This document shows, piece after piece, positions 14,533 through 22,374 of a stretch of DNA of 22,374 nt. This stretch comes from Promethearchaeota archaeon (GTDB lineage Archaea > Asgardarchaeota > Lokiarchaeia > Sigynarchaeales > SOKP01). The position numbers and the translations under genes were made by a program. Every line of letters starts with the position of its first letter. Positions within the stretch are counted from its first letter, which is position 1. Where the stretch lies: contig JAUXAJ010000045.1 in NCBI GenBank assembly GCA_030620005.1, positions 1-22,374 on the forward strand. The letters are read 5' to 3'. Under the pieces are notes generated by a model. It was not told the DNA's origin, did no database searches, and saw only the letters and a list, made by a program, of their open reading frames with translations.

Positions 14533-16866
14533 ATGGAACAAATGTCTAAAGAAGTTTATGAAAGGGCGGAGAAATTCATTCCTTGGAATATTTTCCATCT
14601 TATATATAATAATGAAGCATTTCCCTATTGGATTGGAGAAAGTGACTGCTTTTGGTATTTGAAATGCACTAGAAATGGAAATAAGTTCATGTTTGTTGAC
14701 GCAAATAAAGGTACTATAGAACCTGCTTTTAATCACGAGAAACTTGCTAAATCATTATCAGAAGCAATGGATAAATCTATAGAACCGAACGATTTACCCT
14801 TTAGAAATATTGAATACATTGATGAGGGTAAAGCATTAAAATTCGAAGCAAATTATACAAAATATACATGTGATTTAGAATCTTATGTGTGCAAAAAACA
14901 GAAGCGAGATAAGTTTATTTCTAAAACGGCTCTCGTCTCACCAGATGAGAATTATATAGCTTTTAAAAAAGGCAATAACATTAACATACGTTCTCTAGTT
15001 GATCGTAAAAAGGTTGCCTTGACTAATGATGGAATACCATACAATGATTATGGCACTTCACCAGATTGGAACATGACTGGTGTATCAGACCGCATGATGG
15101 GGATAAAAAAACCTATTGTTGCTATTTGGTCACCCGATTCAAAAAAATTAATTGTACACAAACTTGATCAGAGTAAAGTAAAGGATCTTCATCTTATTCA
15201 ATCAATGCCGACGGATGGAACATTTCGACCTAAATTATATGGTTATAAGTTTCCGATGCCTGGTGATGAGAACGCTGGCACTGCAGAGCTAATAATTTTA
15301 GATATTGAGAAAAAAGCAAAACTAATTGCTGATCATGGACCAGTTGCAGTACGTCTCTTCACTCCGATTGAAGAAAAATTTATCTGGTGGAGTAAAGATA
15401 GTAAACTTGTATATTTCATTGATATTACCCGTGGATACAAAAAAATGAGGCTATGTGAAATTGATGTTAATACAGGACATACCCGTGTCATGATAGAAGA
15501 AGAAAGTTTAACATTTATTGGACCCGTGGTCATTCCTGAAGCTACGGATAATTATCGTAATCATAATGTTAAAGTCGTGAATGAGGGAAAGGAGGTCATC
15601 TGGTTTTCACAAAGAGATGGATGGGCACATTTATACCTTTATGATGGGGAGAAAGGAGAACTGAAAAATCAAATAACTTCTGGGGAATGGGTAGTGCGCA
15701 ATGTTATTCATGTTGACGAAGAAAATCGAATGATCTATTTTACCGCAGGTGGTAGAGAAGAAGGAGGTGACCCCTATTTTCGCCATTTATATCGAATTAA
15801 TTTTAATGGTTTAGATTTAAAATTATTAACACCTGAAGATGCAGATCATATAATCAAGTTTTCTCCAACAGGAAATTTCTTTGTTGATATCTATTCTAAA
15901 ATAAACACGCCTCCTATAGTAGTCTTGCGAACAAGTGATGGAAAATTAATATCCAAGATAGATGAAGCTGATATTGAAGATGTTTTAAAAATGGGATGGC
16001 AATTGCCAGAACCTTTCAAAGCAAAAGCACGGGATGAAAAAACAGATATTTACGGGTCTATTTTCAGACCAACTAATTTTGATCCATCAAAAAAATATCC
16101 AATTATCGATGTATCATATCCAGGACCTCAAACCATTCGAACTCCTAAAACTTTCCCTTCACATTTTGATCCGAGTGGAATGTTGCTCTATTGGGAATTA
16201 CAGGCGATTGCAGAAGTAGGTTTTATTGTTGTAACTATTGATGGACTAGGAACTCCATTAAGATCAAGAAAATTTCACGAATTATCGTATGGAAATCTAG
16301 GAGATGCAGGGGGATTAGAGGATCACATTTGTGCTTTAAAACAGTTAGCGAAACATTATCCTAATTTTGATCTGGATAAAGTAGGAATTTACGGTCACTC
16401 TGGTGGAGGATTTGCGGCTGCAAGAGCAATTCTGCAATTTCCCGATTTTTATAAAGTTGCCATATCTTCGGCTGGAAATCACGATCAACGTGCTTACATG
16501 GCTGATTGGGGTGAACATTATCAAGGTATGCTGGAGGGCGATAATTATTTGAATCAAGTTAATGCGGAGTTAGCTAAAAATCTAAAAGGTAAACTATTAT
16601 TAATATACGGAGATATGGACGACAATTCTCATCCCGCAATGACAATTCAACTGATTGATGCATTGGTTAAAGCTAATAAGGATTATGATCTCATGATACT
16701 GCCAAATCGTAATCATGCATTAGTTATAGAACCTTACTTTCTTCGAAAAAGATGGGATTATTTTGTGCTGAACCTATTAAATCTGATCCCTCCCAAAGAA
16801 TATGAAGTTAAAGGAATAGACCCAGAACTTCTTTCTCGATTAGTGTATTATACTGTAATTAAATAG
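14533..16866 (+). CDS. S9-family (DPP-IV-like) serine peptidase
   Basis: A 777-residue prolyl-oligopeptidase-type enzyme. Residues ~60-500 form the DPP-IV-type beta-propeller, with SPDSKKLIVHKLD and GTFRPKLYGYKFPMPGD closely matching the family. Residues ~520-777 are the alpha/beta-hydrolase. The triad is intact: GHSGGG with Ser623, GDMDDN with Asp696/697 and NRNH with His728. The nucleophile motif is GHSGGG rather than GWSYGG, a variant known from bacterial S9 peptidases, where it is followed by a similar SAGNHDQR... stretch. No signal peptide or membrane anchor is seen at the N-terminus (MEQMSKEVYERAEKF), so it is probably cytoplasmic. AGGTGA lies 5 nt before the ATG, and the M28 gene ends 39 bp upstream. 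It likely removes dipeptides from oligopeptides, which the M28 and M29 enzymes then finish. Confidence 0.93.
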   Translation: MEQMSKEVYERAEKFIPWNIFHLIYNNEAFPYWIGESDCFWYLKCTRNGNKFMFVDANKGTIEPAFNHEKLAKSLSEAMDKSIEPNDLPFRNIEYIDEGKALKFEANYTKYTCDLESYVCKKQKRDKFISKTALVSPDENYIAFKKGNNINIRSLVDRKKVALTNDGIPYNDYGTSPDWNMTGVSDRMMGIKKPIVAIWSPDSKKLIVHKLDQSKVKDLHLIQSMPTDGTFRPKLYGYKFPMPGDENAGTAELIILDIEKKAKLIADHGPVAVRLFTPIEEKFIWWSKDSKLVYFIDITRGYKKMRLCEIDVNTGHTRVMIEEESLTFIGPVVIPEATDNYRNHNVKVVNEGKEVIWFSQRDGWAHLYLYDGEKGELKNQITSGEWVVRNVIHVDEENRMIYFTAGGREEGGDPYFRHLYRINFNGLDLKLLTPEDADHIIKFSPTGNFFVDIYSKINTPPIVVLRTSDGKLISKIDEADIEDVLKMGWQLPEPFKAKARDEKTDIYGSIFRPTNFDPSKKYPIIDVSYPGPQTIRTPKTFPSHFDPSGMLLYWELQAIAEVGFIVVTIDGLGTPLRSRKFHELSYGNLGDAGGLEDHICALKQLAKHYPNFDLDKVGIYGHSGGGFAAARAILQFPDFYKVAISSAGNHDQRAYMADWGEHYQGMLEGDNYLNQVNAELAKNLKGKLLLIYGDMDDNSHPAMTIQLIDALVKANKDYDLMILPNRNHALVIEPYFLRKRWDYFVLNLLNLIPPKEYEVKGIDPELLSRLVYYTVIK

Positions 16867-16897
16867 CTCTACTACTCCTAAAAAAAAAGGAAAATAT

Positions 16898-17077
16898 ATT
16901 GGATATATTAATTCAAGCCTTTTTTTAGTAGGTTTTTCGGGAGGTCTTTTTTTTACGCTATTACTAACTTACAATTCTGATTATAATGTAGTCAAGGCAC
17001 CCCTGATTCTATTTCCAATTGTATCAACACTAATAATTCTTTTAAAATTTGATAAGGATAAAAAAAAGAAATTATAA
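16898..17077 (+). CDS. Small two-helix membrane protein, probable ATT start
   Basis: A 59-codon frame that standard calling misses because it has no ATG, GTG or TTG. ATT at 16898 has AAAGG (16886-16890) 7 nt upstream; the frame stays open a little further back into the end of the S9 gene. The product has two hydrophobic helices (about residues 7-25 and 34-50, with LFLVGFSGGLFF and PLILFPIVSTLIILL), a short polar loop (YNSDYNVVK), and ends in a KDKKKK tail, giving a clear inside-positive orientation. No family is recognised. It lies 31 bp after the S9 peptidase on the same strand. It could be an ATT-started gene, like the sucC-like gene in this window, or the remnant of a larger membrane protein. 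Confidence 0.45.
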   Translation: MGYINSSLFLVGFSGGLFFTLLLTYNSDYNVVKAPLILFPIVSTLIILLKFDKDKKKKL

Positions 17078-17273
17078 ATCTTTCAATTGTTTTCATTAAT
17101 TTTGTATATTTCAATTAACAAAGCTTTAATTATTGCATGATCATCTTCAAGTTTAGGGCAATATTTATTAACGAAGTTAACATTAATTGAGATTAATGAA
17201 ATTGAAAATAATAAAATTTAAAAAACAACAATTTCTCATAGATAAAAGAAAAAAATTATAAAATTGATCATTT
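17078..17273. other. Intergenic region before the MFS gene
   Basis: About 195 bp, very AT-rich, with no convincing ORF. TATA-like sequence is present at about 17209-17225 (AATAATAAAATTTAA) and again at 17256-17265 (TTATAAAAT); the first has suitable spacing for a short-leader transcript of the MFS gene. Confidence 0.35.
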
Positions 17274-18692
17274 ATGAGTGAATCAAAAGAAATAAAAGAT
17301 GAAATAATCACACAAGGTCATTCAAGAAAGATAATGCTATCCTTTTCTTTGACTAGTGCTGCAATGGCAATGCTACCAAATGTTGTATTTGCACAATTAC
17401 CCATGTTTTATGAAACAGAGATTTTATTACCCATGAATTTAATGTTCTTTGCCTATATTCTTTTCACGATTTGGGATGCGTTTAACGATCTATTGGCAGG
17501 GAGTTTAACTGATCGAACCACTAGGTTAACTAAACGATGGGGTAAACGATTTCCTTGGATCCTAATCACGTCAATTCCGTTTTGTTTTACATTAATAATG
17601 CTTTTTTCACCTCCAGATATGAATATTGTAGGAGTAGCCGGGGTATTTTTGTGGTATATAATTGGGCTTTTAATTTTTGATGGCTTTTTTTCCTTTTGGA
17701 GCATCTGTTTTCAAGCACTTAGCACGGATAAGTTTCGGTCAGATGAAGAAAGAACGAAATTAGCTGGATATATGGCAGCTACAGCTACTTTAGGAGGAGG
17801 ACTTGGAGCTACAATTGCTCCGCTCTTCATTATATATGGTGATCCAAGTTCATACGTAAATGTAATGATTTGGGTAGGTTTGATAGGGCTTGTTCTTGTA
17901 TTACTATCAATTCCTGGTGTAAGAGAGAGTAAAGAAATGATAGAAAGGGCGTTAAATGCACCTGCTGCTCAACGGGATGAAAAAACTTTAAGAGATTTAT
18001 TTAATACCATGAAACATGGATTTCGAAATAAGAATTTTGTAGGTTTTATTTGTTATATGATTGGAAGTTCCGTGTTTGTAGCTCTCTTCTTACCATCAAT
18101 TGCTTATTATGTGAGATATGTTCTAAATGAACCAGCAGCGGTCCAAACTCTTCTTCTATTACCATATTTATTAGCGGGGATACTTCCAATACCATTTTTT
18201 ATCTGGATTACAAATAAAGTTGGACACATAAAGTCATTTAAAGTTACTATCTTGATATTACCCTTGAGTTTGGTACCTCTCTTATTTGCCCAAGACTTAA
18301 TCACTGTGATGATTTCAGGAATGTTAATTGGTGCTTTCACGGGGTTGCATGGAATAGTGTATGCTCCTATTATGGGAGACCTTATAGATGAAGCATCCAT
18401 AAAAAATGAAAGGCGAGTAGATGGTTCTTATTATGCAATCATTATTTTTATCATGCAAGCAGGACAATTGATACAATATCTAACATTTTGGTTACTACAT
18501 GATGTTTTCACTGACTTTGATCCAACTGCTCAAGTACAGAGTCCTTTAGCAATTTGGGGAATAAGAGTGCAAATAGCATTAGTTCCGATTATCGCATTGT
18601 ACATTGGAGTGTTTATCTTCTTGAACTTATGGTCAATAACTCCCGAAAAAGTTATATCATTTAAAAAACAGCTGAAAGAACTTGATATTTAA
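17274..18692 (+). CDS. MFS transporter, GPH (glycoside-pentoside-hexuronide:cation symporter) type
   Basis: A 472-residue protein with about twelve hydrophobic segments. The family signature is clear after the second helix: WDAFNDLLAGSLTDRT (67-82), followed by KRWGKRFPW, the counterpart of the RWGRRRP loop of GPH symporters. The matching motif in the second half is GDLIDEASIKNERRVDGSYY, also typical. These carriers move sugars or glycosides with Na+ or H+, though archaeal members can carry other solutes, and peptidase neighbours on both sides leave open an amino-acid or peptide-derived substrate. The N-terminal 20 residues are cytoplasmic and charged. No Shine-Dalgarno sequence is evident. 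The stop codon lies inside an 11-bp tandem duplication (18682-18703). The M29 gene follows on the same strand after 68 bp with its own TATA-like sequence. Confidence 0.9.
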   Translation: MSESKEIKDEIITQGHSRKIMLSFSLTSAAMAMLPNVVFAQLPMFYETEILLPMNLMFFAYILFTIWDAFNDLLAGSLTDRTTRLTKRWGKRFPWILITSIPFCFTLIMLFSPPDMNIVGVAGVFLWYIIGLLIFDGFFSFWSICFQALSTDKFRSDEERTKLAGYMAATATLGGGLGATIAPLFIIYGDPSSYVNVMIWVGLIGLVLVLLSIPGVRESKEMIERALNAPAAQRDEKTLRDLFNTMKHGFRNKNFVGFICYMIGSSVFVALFLPSIAYYVRYVLNEPAAVQTLLLLPYLLAGILPIPFFIWITNKVGHIKSFKVTILILPLSLVPLLFAQDLITVMISGMLIGAFTGLHGIVYAPIMGDLIDEASIKNERRVDGSYYAIIIFIMQAGQLIQYLTFWLLHDVFTDFDPTAQVQSPLAIWGIRVQIALVPIIALYIGVFIFLNLWSITPEKVISFKKQLKELDI

Positions 18693-18703
18693 TTGATATT
18701 TAA
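18682..18703 (+). repeat. 11-bp tandem duplication across the MFS stop codon
   Basis: TTGATATTTAA occurs twice in direct succession (18682-18692, 18693-18703), followed by TTGAAT. The first copy ends with the stop codon of the MFS gene. Probably a replication-slippage product. Confidence 0.7.
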
Positions 18704-18760
18704 TTGAATCTAATAAATTTTTAAATCATATTTTTTTTAAAAACTCATGAAGTTATTAGC

Positions 18761-19876
18761 ATGACTGACTTCAACAAAAAATTAGCTAAACTAGCCGTGA
18801 ATTTCTCGGCTAAGGTAAATGAAGGAAATAAAGTCATAATCAGAGGGCCCGAATTTGCAAAAGATTTAATTCAAGCATTATACATTGAAACTCTTAAAAA
18901 AGGCGCTCATCCTCAAGTACTTATTGATTCAATAGAATTAAAAAGGCTTTTTTACATGCATTCTTCAGATAACCAGCTGGAATTTGGAGATCCTATTAGA
19001 GAATTCTATGTAAGAAATTATGATAAACTCATTTATATTCAATCTGATGATTATTATTCTAGTAAACTTAAAGATATTGATTCAAAAAAAATAGCTAAAG
19101 CTAATGGTAATCCAAATCATAAAGCTCTAAGGAAACTCTTTGAAGAAAGAAGACATGATGGTAAGCTTGATTTTACATTAATACCCTATCCATCTGAAGT
19201 TTTTGCTATAGAGGCTGGCATGGATCTTGCATCATATAAAGAACTTGTAAAAAACGCGTTGTTTTTGGATAAAGAAGATCCAATCAAAGCATGGGAAGAA
19301 TTGGGTAAAAAACAACAAAATTATATAGACTATTTAGAGAAAGTGGATGAAATTCATATCATGGGAAAGGATACTGATCTTACTTTATCTGTCAAGGGAA
19401 GAAAATGGATAAATTGCTATGGAAATCAAAGCATGAATTTACCTGATGGTGAAATATATACAGGACCAATAGAAGATTCTATAAACGGACACATTAGGTT
19501 CAATTTTCCTGGGATTTATCAAGGAAAAGAAATAGAAGATATTTTTTTAGAATTTAAAAATGGAAAAGTTATAAATGCTAGCGCCTATAAAGGCGAAGAT
19601 TTCCTAAAAGAAATCCTTAAAATAGAAGGAGCAGATGGTGTAGGTGAATTTGCCATGGGTACTAACTATGGAATAACTAGATTTACTAAAAATATGCTAT
19701 TTGATGAAAAAATTGGTGGTACTCTCCATGTAGCTTTAGGTAATGGATATAAACCTACAGGAAGCAAAGCAGAATCTGGCATTCATTGGGACATACTAAA
19801 GGACATGAGATCTAAAGAATCTGTTATTTATACTGATGGAAACTTAATTTTTGAAGCAGGAAAATGGAAAATTTAG
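18761..19876 (+). CDS. M29-family metallo-aminopeptidase (copy 1)
   Basis: A 371-residue intracellular aminopeptidase of the AmpS/AmpT (M29) family, which removes N-terminal residues from short peptides with a two-metal site. The N-terminal domain (to ~165) has the alpha/beta fold typical of the family, including GAHPQV. The metal ligands of the C-terminal domain are kept: LPDGEIYTGP (Glu231), GEFAMGTN (Glu296), LHVALG (His323), with Tyr330, and IHWD (His342, Asp344). No signal peptide. A TATA-like TTTTTAAAT lies about 40 bp upstream, with no ribosome site, so the leader is probably short or absent. The gene ends in two strong T-runs and is convergent with the amidohydrolase gene. A paralogue with over 40% visible similarity sits at the right edge of the window on the other strand. 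Confidence 0.93.
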   Translation: MTDFNKKLAKLAVNFSAKVNEGNKVIIRGPEFAKDLIQALYIETLKKGAHPQVLIDSIELKRLFYMHSSDNQLEFGDPIREFYVRNYDKLIYIQSDDYYSSKLKDIDSKKIAKANGNPNHKALRKLFEERRHDGKLDFTLIPYPSEVFAIEAGMDLASYKELVKNALFLDKEDPIKAWEELGKKQQNYIDYLEKVDEIHIMGKDTDLTLSVKGRKWINCYGNQSMNLPDGEIYTGPIEDSINGHIRFNFPGIYQGKEIEDIFLEFKNGKVINASAYKGEDFLKEILKIEGADGVGEFAMGTNYGITRFTKNMLFDEKIGGTLHVALGNGYKPTGSKAESGIHWDILKDMRSKESVIYTDGNLIFEAGKWKI

Positions 19877-19897
19877 TTTTTTTTGTATCTTTTTTTT
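19877..19897 (+). terminator. Double oligo-T terminator of M29 copy 1
   Basis: Two runs of eight T (19877-19884 and 19890-19897) separated by GTATC follow directly on the stop codon, without a hairpin. This is a strong archaeal-type terminator between convergent genes. Confidence 0.65.
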
Positions 19898-19920
19898 GAA
19901 AGGAAGTTTTTATTAAAAAT

Positions 19921-21288
19921 TCATATTTTAAATATTCTCTTTGGATTCGAGTATAAAGCTTGTTCAGCAAGATCAACTGCATCCATCTCAAAGATATGCC
20001 CTCTATTATAGAGATCTTCAAGAGTTCTAATTAATACATCTTTGGCAATCTGCAATGCTCCATATGCGCCTTCTACTATGGCACTATCCCCTCCAAAAAG
20101 AGAAGTTCTCTGCGTGGGAGTATGATAGAAAAACCATCCTTGTTTTACTAACATGTCTCCAACCTCAAAGATCTCCGTTAATATTTTTTGAGCCGCTGTT
20201 GGGGATATTGCTGGAAGCCAGCATAGATCGGCATTTATATTAGGAATTTGATGAAGCATGCCTGCTAATTTATTGAAGGGATAATTCCCGTGCATTATAT
20301 CAAAATAGAGGTCAGGAAATTTTAGAAATAAATTACTCAGATTTATTGCATCAGAACCATTATCATACATCCTCGCAAGTCCCGCGTGTATTTGAATTGG
20401 AACTCTCCAATTTTCTTGCATCCATTCCAAGAGAAAATGCATCATATAATCACTAAAGAGCCAACATTCTTTTTCTGAATGGGGAGGATTATTATACATT
20501 TTTCTTAGCGTTGCTTCATTTTTAGATGGCTCAGGGAAATATAATGGGCGTTCATAAGCCATCTGAAGCTTGATGCATTTGTAATGCCCACTTTTTTTTA
20601 GAAAATTCATTAACTTCTCTGTAATATCCAAGTAATCATCTAAAGTTTTAATATCTTCTAAATTCATGTGCAATTTATCTTGAGCAAACCAATAAACTAA
20701 TGGACCATTCCCATTTCCATATTCATTTTTCATTGAGACCTTACCTTTAGGAACGTTTATTCCTTCCATTATGCTTGGAAGACATGCCGCGGCTTGGCAC
20801 ATTGGTTGGGGCATTTCGAGGTGATCTTCTAAAGAGATATCTTGAATTAAATATTCAACATTCATTTTTTCTTGTAAAACGTCAGAAAAATGATTATAAC
20901 TATTCTTTTCGAAATCCTCATGATAAGCATTATTGATCTCTTCTTCCATCATCTTTAGATAGGCTTCATTGATAGGTCCTTCAATTCCATATAACTCTTC
21001 TAATGCAATCAACCATGATCTTAAATATCCCGTGCCATAATATTTTTTCAATTCTTTGAGCCAATCTTCATGAGTTCCCTCTGGTTTAATATAAATATAA
21101 GATTGATAGAAGATATCCGGAGCAATAAGCTTTCTTTCACGATTATTTAATATAGCTATTCTACCTTTTAAATCCTTTATTCTCCAAAAATGTTCGTGAG
21201 TGTCGATGATCTTCATTTCCGAAATTTCTTGCCAAAGACATTGATAAAATCTTGATTGTTTTTTTCTAAGCGTTGTAAAATATGGCAT
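19921..21288 (-). CDS. Amidohydrolase-superfamily metal-dependent hydrolase
   Basis: A 455-residue TIM-barrel hydrolase, amidohydrolase-2-like. Metal-site residues: THEHFW (His31, His33) at the end of strand 1, IQIHAG (His301), IMHGNYPF (His333), and GGDS (Asp401) at the end of strand 8. Lys240 in CIKLQ could be the carboxylated lysine, but this is uncertain. The C-terminal part (GGDSAIVEGAYGALQIAKDVL) is well preserved. Members near this group include uronate isomerases and decarboxylases, and no specific substrate can be assigned. The first 24 residues before MKIIDTHEH are kept in the call, since an internal ATG there (residue 25) would remove SRFYQCLWQEIS, which looks like a genuine helix. 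The gene lies between two M29 aminopeptidase genes, which suggests a role with peptide-derived or N-acyl compounds. Ribosome site not evident. Confidence 0.85.
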   Translation of the reverse strand: MPYFTTLRKKQSRFYQCLWQEISEMKIIDTHEHFWRIKDLKGRIAILNNRERKLIAPDIFYQSYIYIKPEGTHEDWLKELKKYYGTGYLRSWLIALEELYGIEGPINEAYLKMMEEEINNAYHEDFEKNSYNHFSDVLQEKMNVEYLIQDISLEDHLEMPQPMCQAAACLPSIMEGINVPKGKVSMKNEYGNGNGPLVYWFAQDKLHMNLEDIKTLDDYLDITEKLMNFLKKSGHYKCIKLQMAYERPLYFPEPSKNEATLRKMYNNPPHSEKECWLFSDYMMHFLLEWMQENWRVPIQIHAGLARMYDNGSDAINLSNLFLKFPDLYFDIMHGNYPFNKLAGMLHQIPNINADLCWLPAISPTAAQKILTEIFEVGDMLVKQGWFFYHTPTQRTSLFGGDSAIVEGAYGALQIAKDVLIRTLEDLYNRGHIFEMDAVDLAEQALYSNPKRIFKI

Positions 21289-21414
21289 TTTTTTTACTTC
21301 TTAAATGTTAATATAATTCCACCATTAAGTATTAAATAATAGAGCATCAACATCAGTCTGGTTAATTAAAATAGGAATTTCAGTTCAACTCAAAAGAAAT
21401 TGTTAATCTTTATC
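21289..21414. promoter_or_regulatory. Promoter region of the amidohydrolase gene
   Basis: This 126-bp spacer separates the M29 copy 2 stop from the amidohydrolase start on the same strand. On the minus strand it shows a TATA-like ATTATTTAATACTTAA about 60 bp before the amidohydrolase ATG. No gene or repeat is seen. Confidence 0.35.
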
Positions 21415-22374
21415 CTAAAATAAAAATCTTCCTTTTTCATATATCAACTTACCATCAGCAAAAATTTGTCCTTCCTCTCTCATATCAGTTAATATATCCC
21501 AATGGAGAGCACTTTTATTTTGGGATAATGTCTGAGGATATCCCATTCCTAAGGCAATATGAATAGTTCCCGCAATTTTTTCGTCAAATAAAATGTTCTT
21601 GATATATTTAGTCATCTGATTATTTGTGCCTATTCCAAATTCACCAATTCGATTAGCTCCAGATATTTTTAAAACATTTTCCATGATATCTTGATTTGTA
21701 GATGATGTTGCATCAACCACTTGACCATTCTCAAACGTGAGGCGTAAATTTTCTAATTCCTTACCTTGATAAATTGCGGGGTATGAAAAAGTTATATATC
21801 CATTAACAGAATCTTCTATAGGTCCCGTAAATATCTCTCCATCTGGTAAATCCATTTTTCCATCAAAATTAGCCCATTTTCTTCCCTTTATGGACATTTG
21901 CATATCGGTATTTTTATTTACAACATGTAGTTTATCTACACTCTCGAAATAATCACAATAAACTTGTTGTTGACGGGATAATTCTTGCCATTCTGAAATA
22001 GGATCAGGTTTATCTAAGAATAATGTTTTCTCAACCATATTGCAATATTCTTCATAACTCATTTTAGCATGCTGAGCAGCTCCTTTAGTGGGATACGGAG
22101 CAACAATCCACTTGATTTCTCCAGCTCCTTGACGTTCAAAGAAAGTTTGATAAAATTCTGCAAAAGAATTCGAATGTTTAATCGTTTTTTTTGTTTTGAT
22201 ATTAGTAACCTCTTCTGGATTAGAAGGTGCACGAATTCTTATTGCTACATCAAAATTTTTTACTATATATAATAAAACTGGATCTGGATTTCTTAACTGA
22301 AAGTTTTTTGCTTCCGTGTATAAGATATATTGTAAACCAGGAACGTCTAATCTAGTATAAGGATGACCACCAGC
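21415..22374 (-). CDS. M29-family metallo-aminopeptidase (copy 2), 5' end cut by window
   Basis: The frame is open from the stop at 21415 to the last base, 319 residues, so the ATG at 22062 is internal and the real start is outside the window. The part upstream of that ATG reads as normal M29 sequence: it opens with AGGHPYTRLDVPG, equivalent to KGAHPQVLID of copy 1. Metal ligands are intact: LPDGEIFTGP, GEFGIGTNN, IHIALGMGY and LHWDIL. About 50 N-terminal residues are missing. The C-terminal halves of the two copies are very similar (for example LPDGEI-TGPIEDS-NG and NILFDEKI-GT), with more divergence in the first 150 residues, suggesting duplication followed by substrate specialisation. It is in line with the amidohydrolase on the minus strand, so the two may be co-transcribed. 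Confidence 0.92.
   Translation of the reverse strand, partial: AGGHPYTRLDVPGLQYILYTEAKNFQLRNPDPVLLYIVKNFDVAIRIRAPSNPEEVTNIKTKKTIKHSNSFAEFYQTFFERQGAGEIKWIVAPYPTKGAAQHAKMSYEEYCNMVEKTLFLDKPDPISEWQELSRQQQVYCDYFESVDKLHVVNKNTDMQMSIKGRKWANFDGKMDLPDGEIFTGPIEDSVNGYITFSYPAIYQGKELENLRLTFENGQVVDATSSTNQDIMENVLKISGANRIGEFGIGTNNQMTKYIKNILFDEKIAGTIHIALGMGYPQTLSQNKSALHWDILTDMREEGQIFADGKLIYEKGRFLF

Noticed and set aside
22062..22374. M29 copy 2 as an N-terminally truncated pseudogene starting at 22062
   Set aside because: The frame is open without a stop to the window edge, and the upstream translation aligns with the N-terminal domain of copy 1.

Overview
The window looks like a chromosomal segment of an AT-rich archaeon. 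The archaeal call rests on TATA-box promoters (some preceded by purine-rich BRE-like bases), oligo-T terminators without hairpins, GGTG-type Shine-Dalgarno sites and a mix of leadered and apparently leaderless genes. The gene content is a BKACE enzyme, succinyl-CoA-ligase-type subunits, CaiC-like acyl-CoA ligases, an amino-acid dehydrogenase and many intracellular peptidases. This fits a peptide- and organic-acid-fermenting archaeon, plausibly an Asgard (Loki-like) lineage, but no phylogenetic marker is present and that placement is inference. No tRNA, rRNA, CRISPR array or complete mobile element was seen.

Region 1 (1-3565, + strand): the 3' part of a beta-keto acid cleavage enzyme gene, then a two-subunit ADP-forming acyl-CoA ligase (SucC/SucD-like), then a DMT-family transporter. 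The sucC-like gene appears to start with ATT at 602 rather than at the TTG at 650: the 16 codons upstream of that TTG encode the conserved family N-terminus and are preceded by AGGAG. Region 2 (3683-5870, - strand): a TetR regulator and an AbgB-like M20 amidohydrolase. Region 3 (6066-6974, + strand): a stand-alone ParB/Spo0J-domain protein ending in a zinc-ribbon-like domain. Two identical 13-bp palindromes overlap its predicted transcription start.

Region 4 (6993-11034, - strand): acyl-CoA genes. A crotonase is truncated to its first 73 residues next to the ParB-like gene. A CaiC-like ligase is preceded by a 21-codon ORF that ends 2 nt before its ATG. A second AMP-forming ligase follows. Between the two ligases lies a gap with a GC-richer island that may encode a small basic protein. 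Region 5 (11137-12990, - strand): an unusual fusion of a Glu/Leu/Phe/Val dehydrogenase with a CBS-domain pair. The lysine that in glutamate dehydrogenases binds the substrate gamma-carboxylate is replaced by methionine, suggesting a non-glutamate substrate and nucleotide control.

Region 6 (13294-22374): a peptide-use block with an M28 peptidase, an S9/DPP-IV-like peptidase, a small two-helix membrane ORF, a GPH-type MFS symporter, an M29 aminopeptidase, a convergent amidohydrolase and a second M29 paralogue that runs off the window edge. None of the peptidases shows a signal peptide. A working model (inference): imported or internal peptides are cut by the S9, M28, M20 and M29 enzymes, amino acids are deaminated by the dehydrogenase, and acyl-CoAs are made or used by the AMP-forming ligases, BKACE and the ADP-forming ligase, the last yielding ATP.
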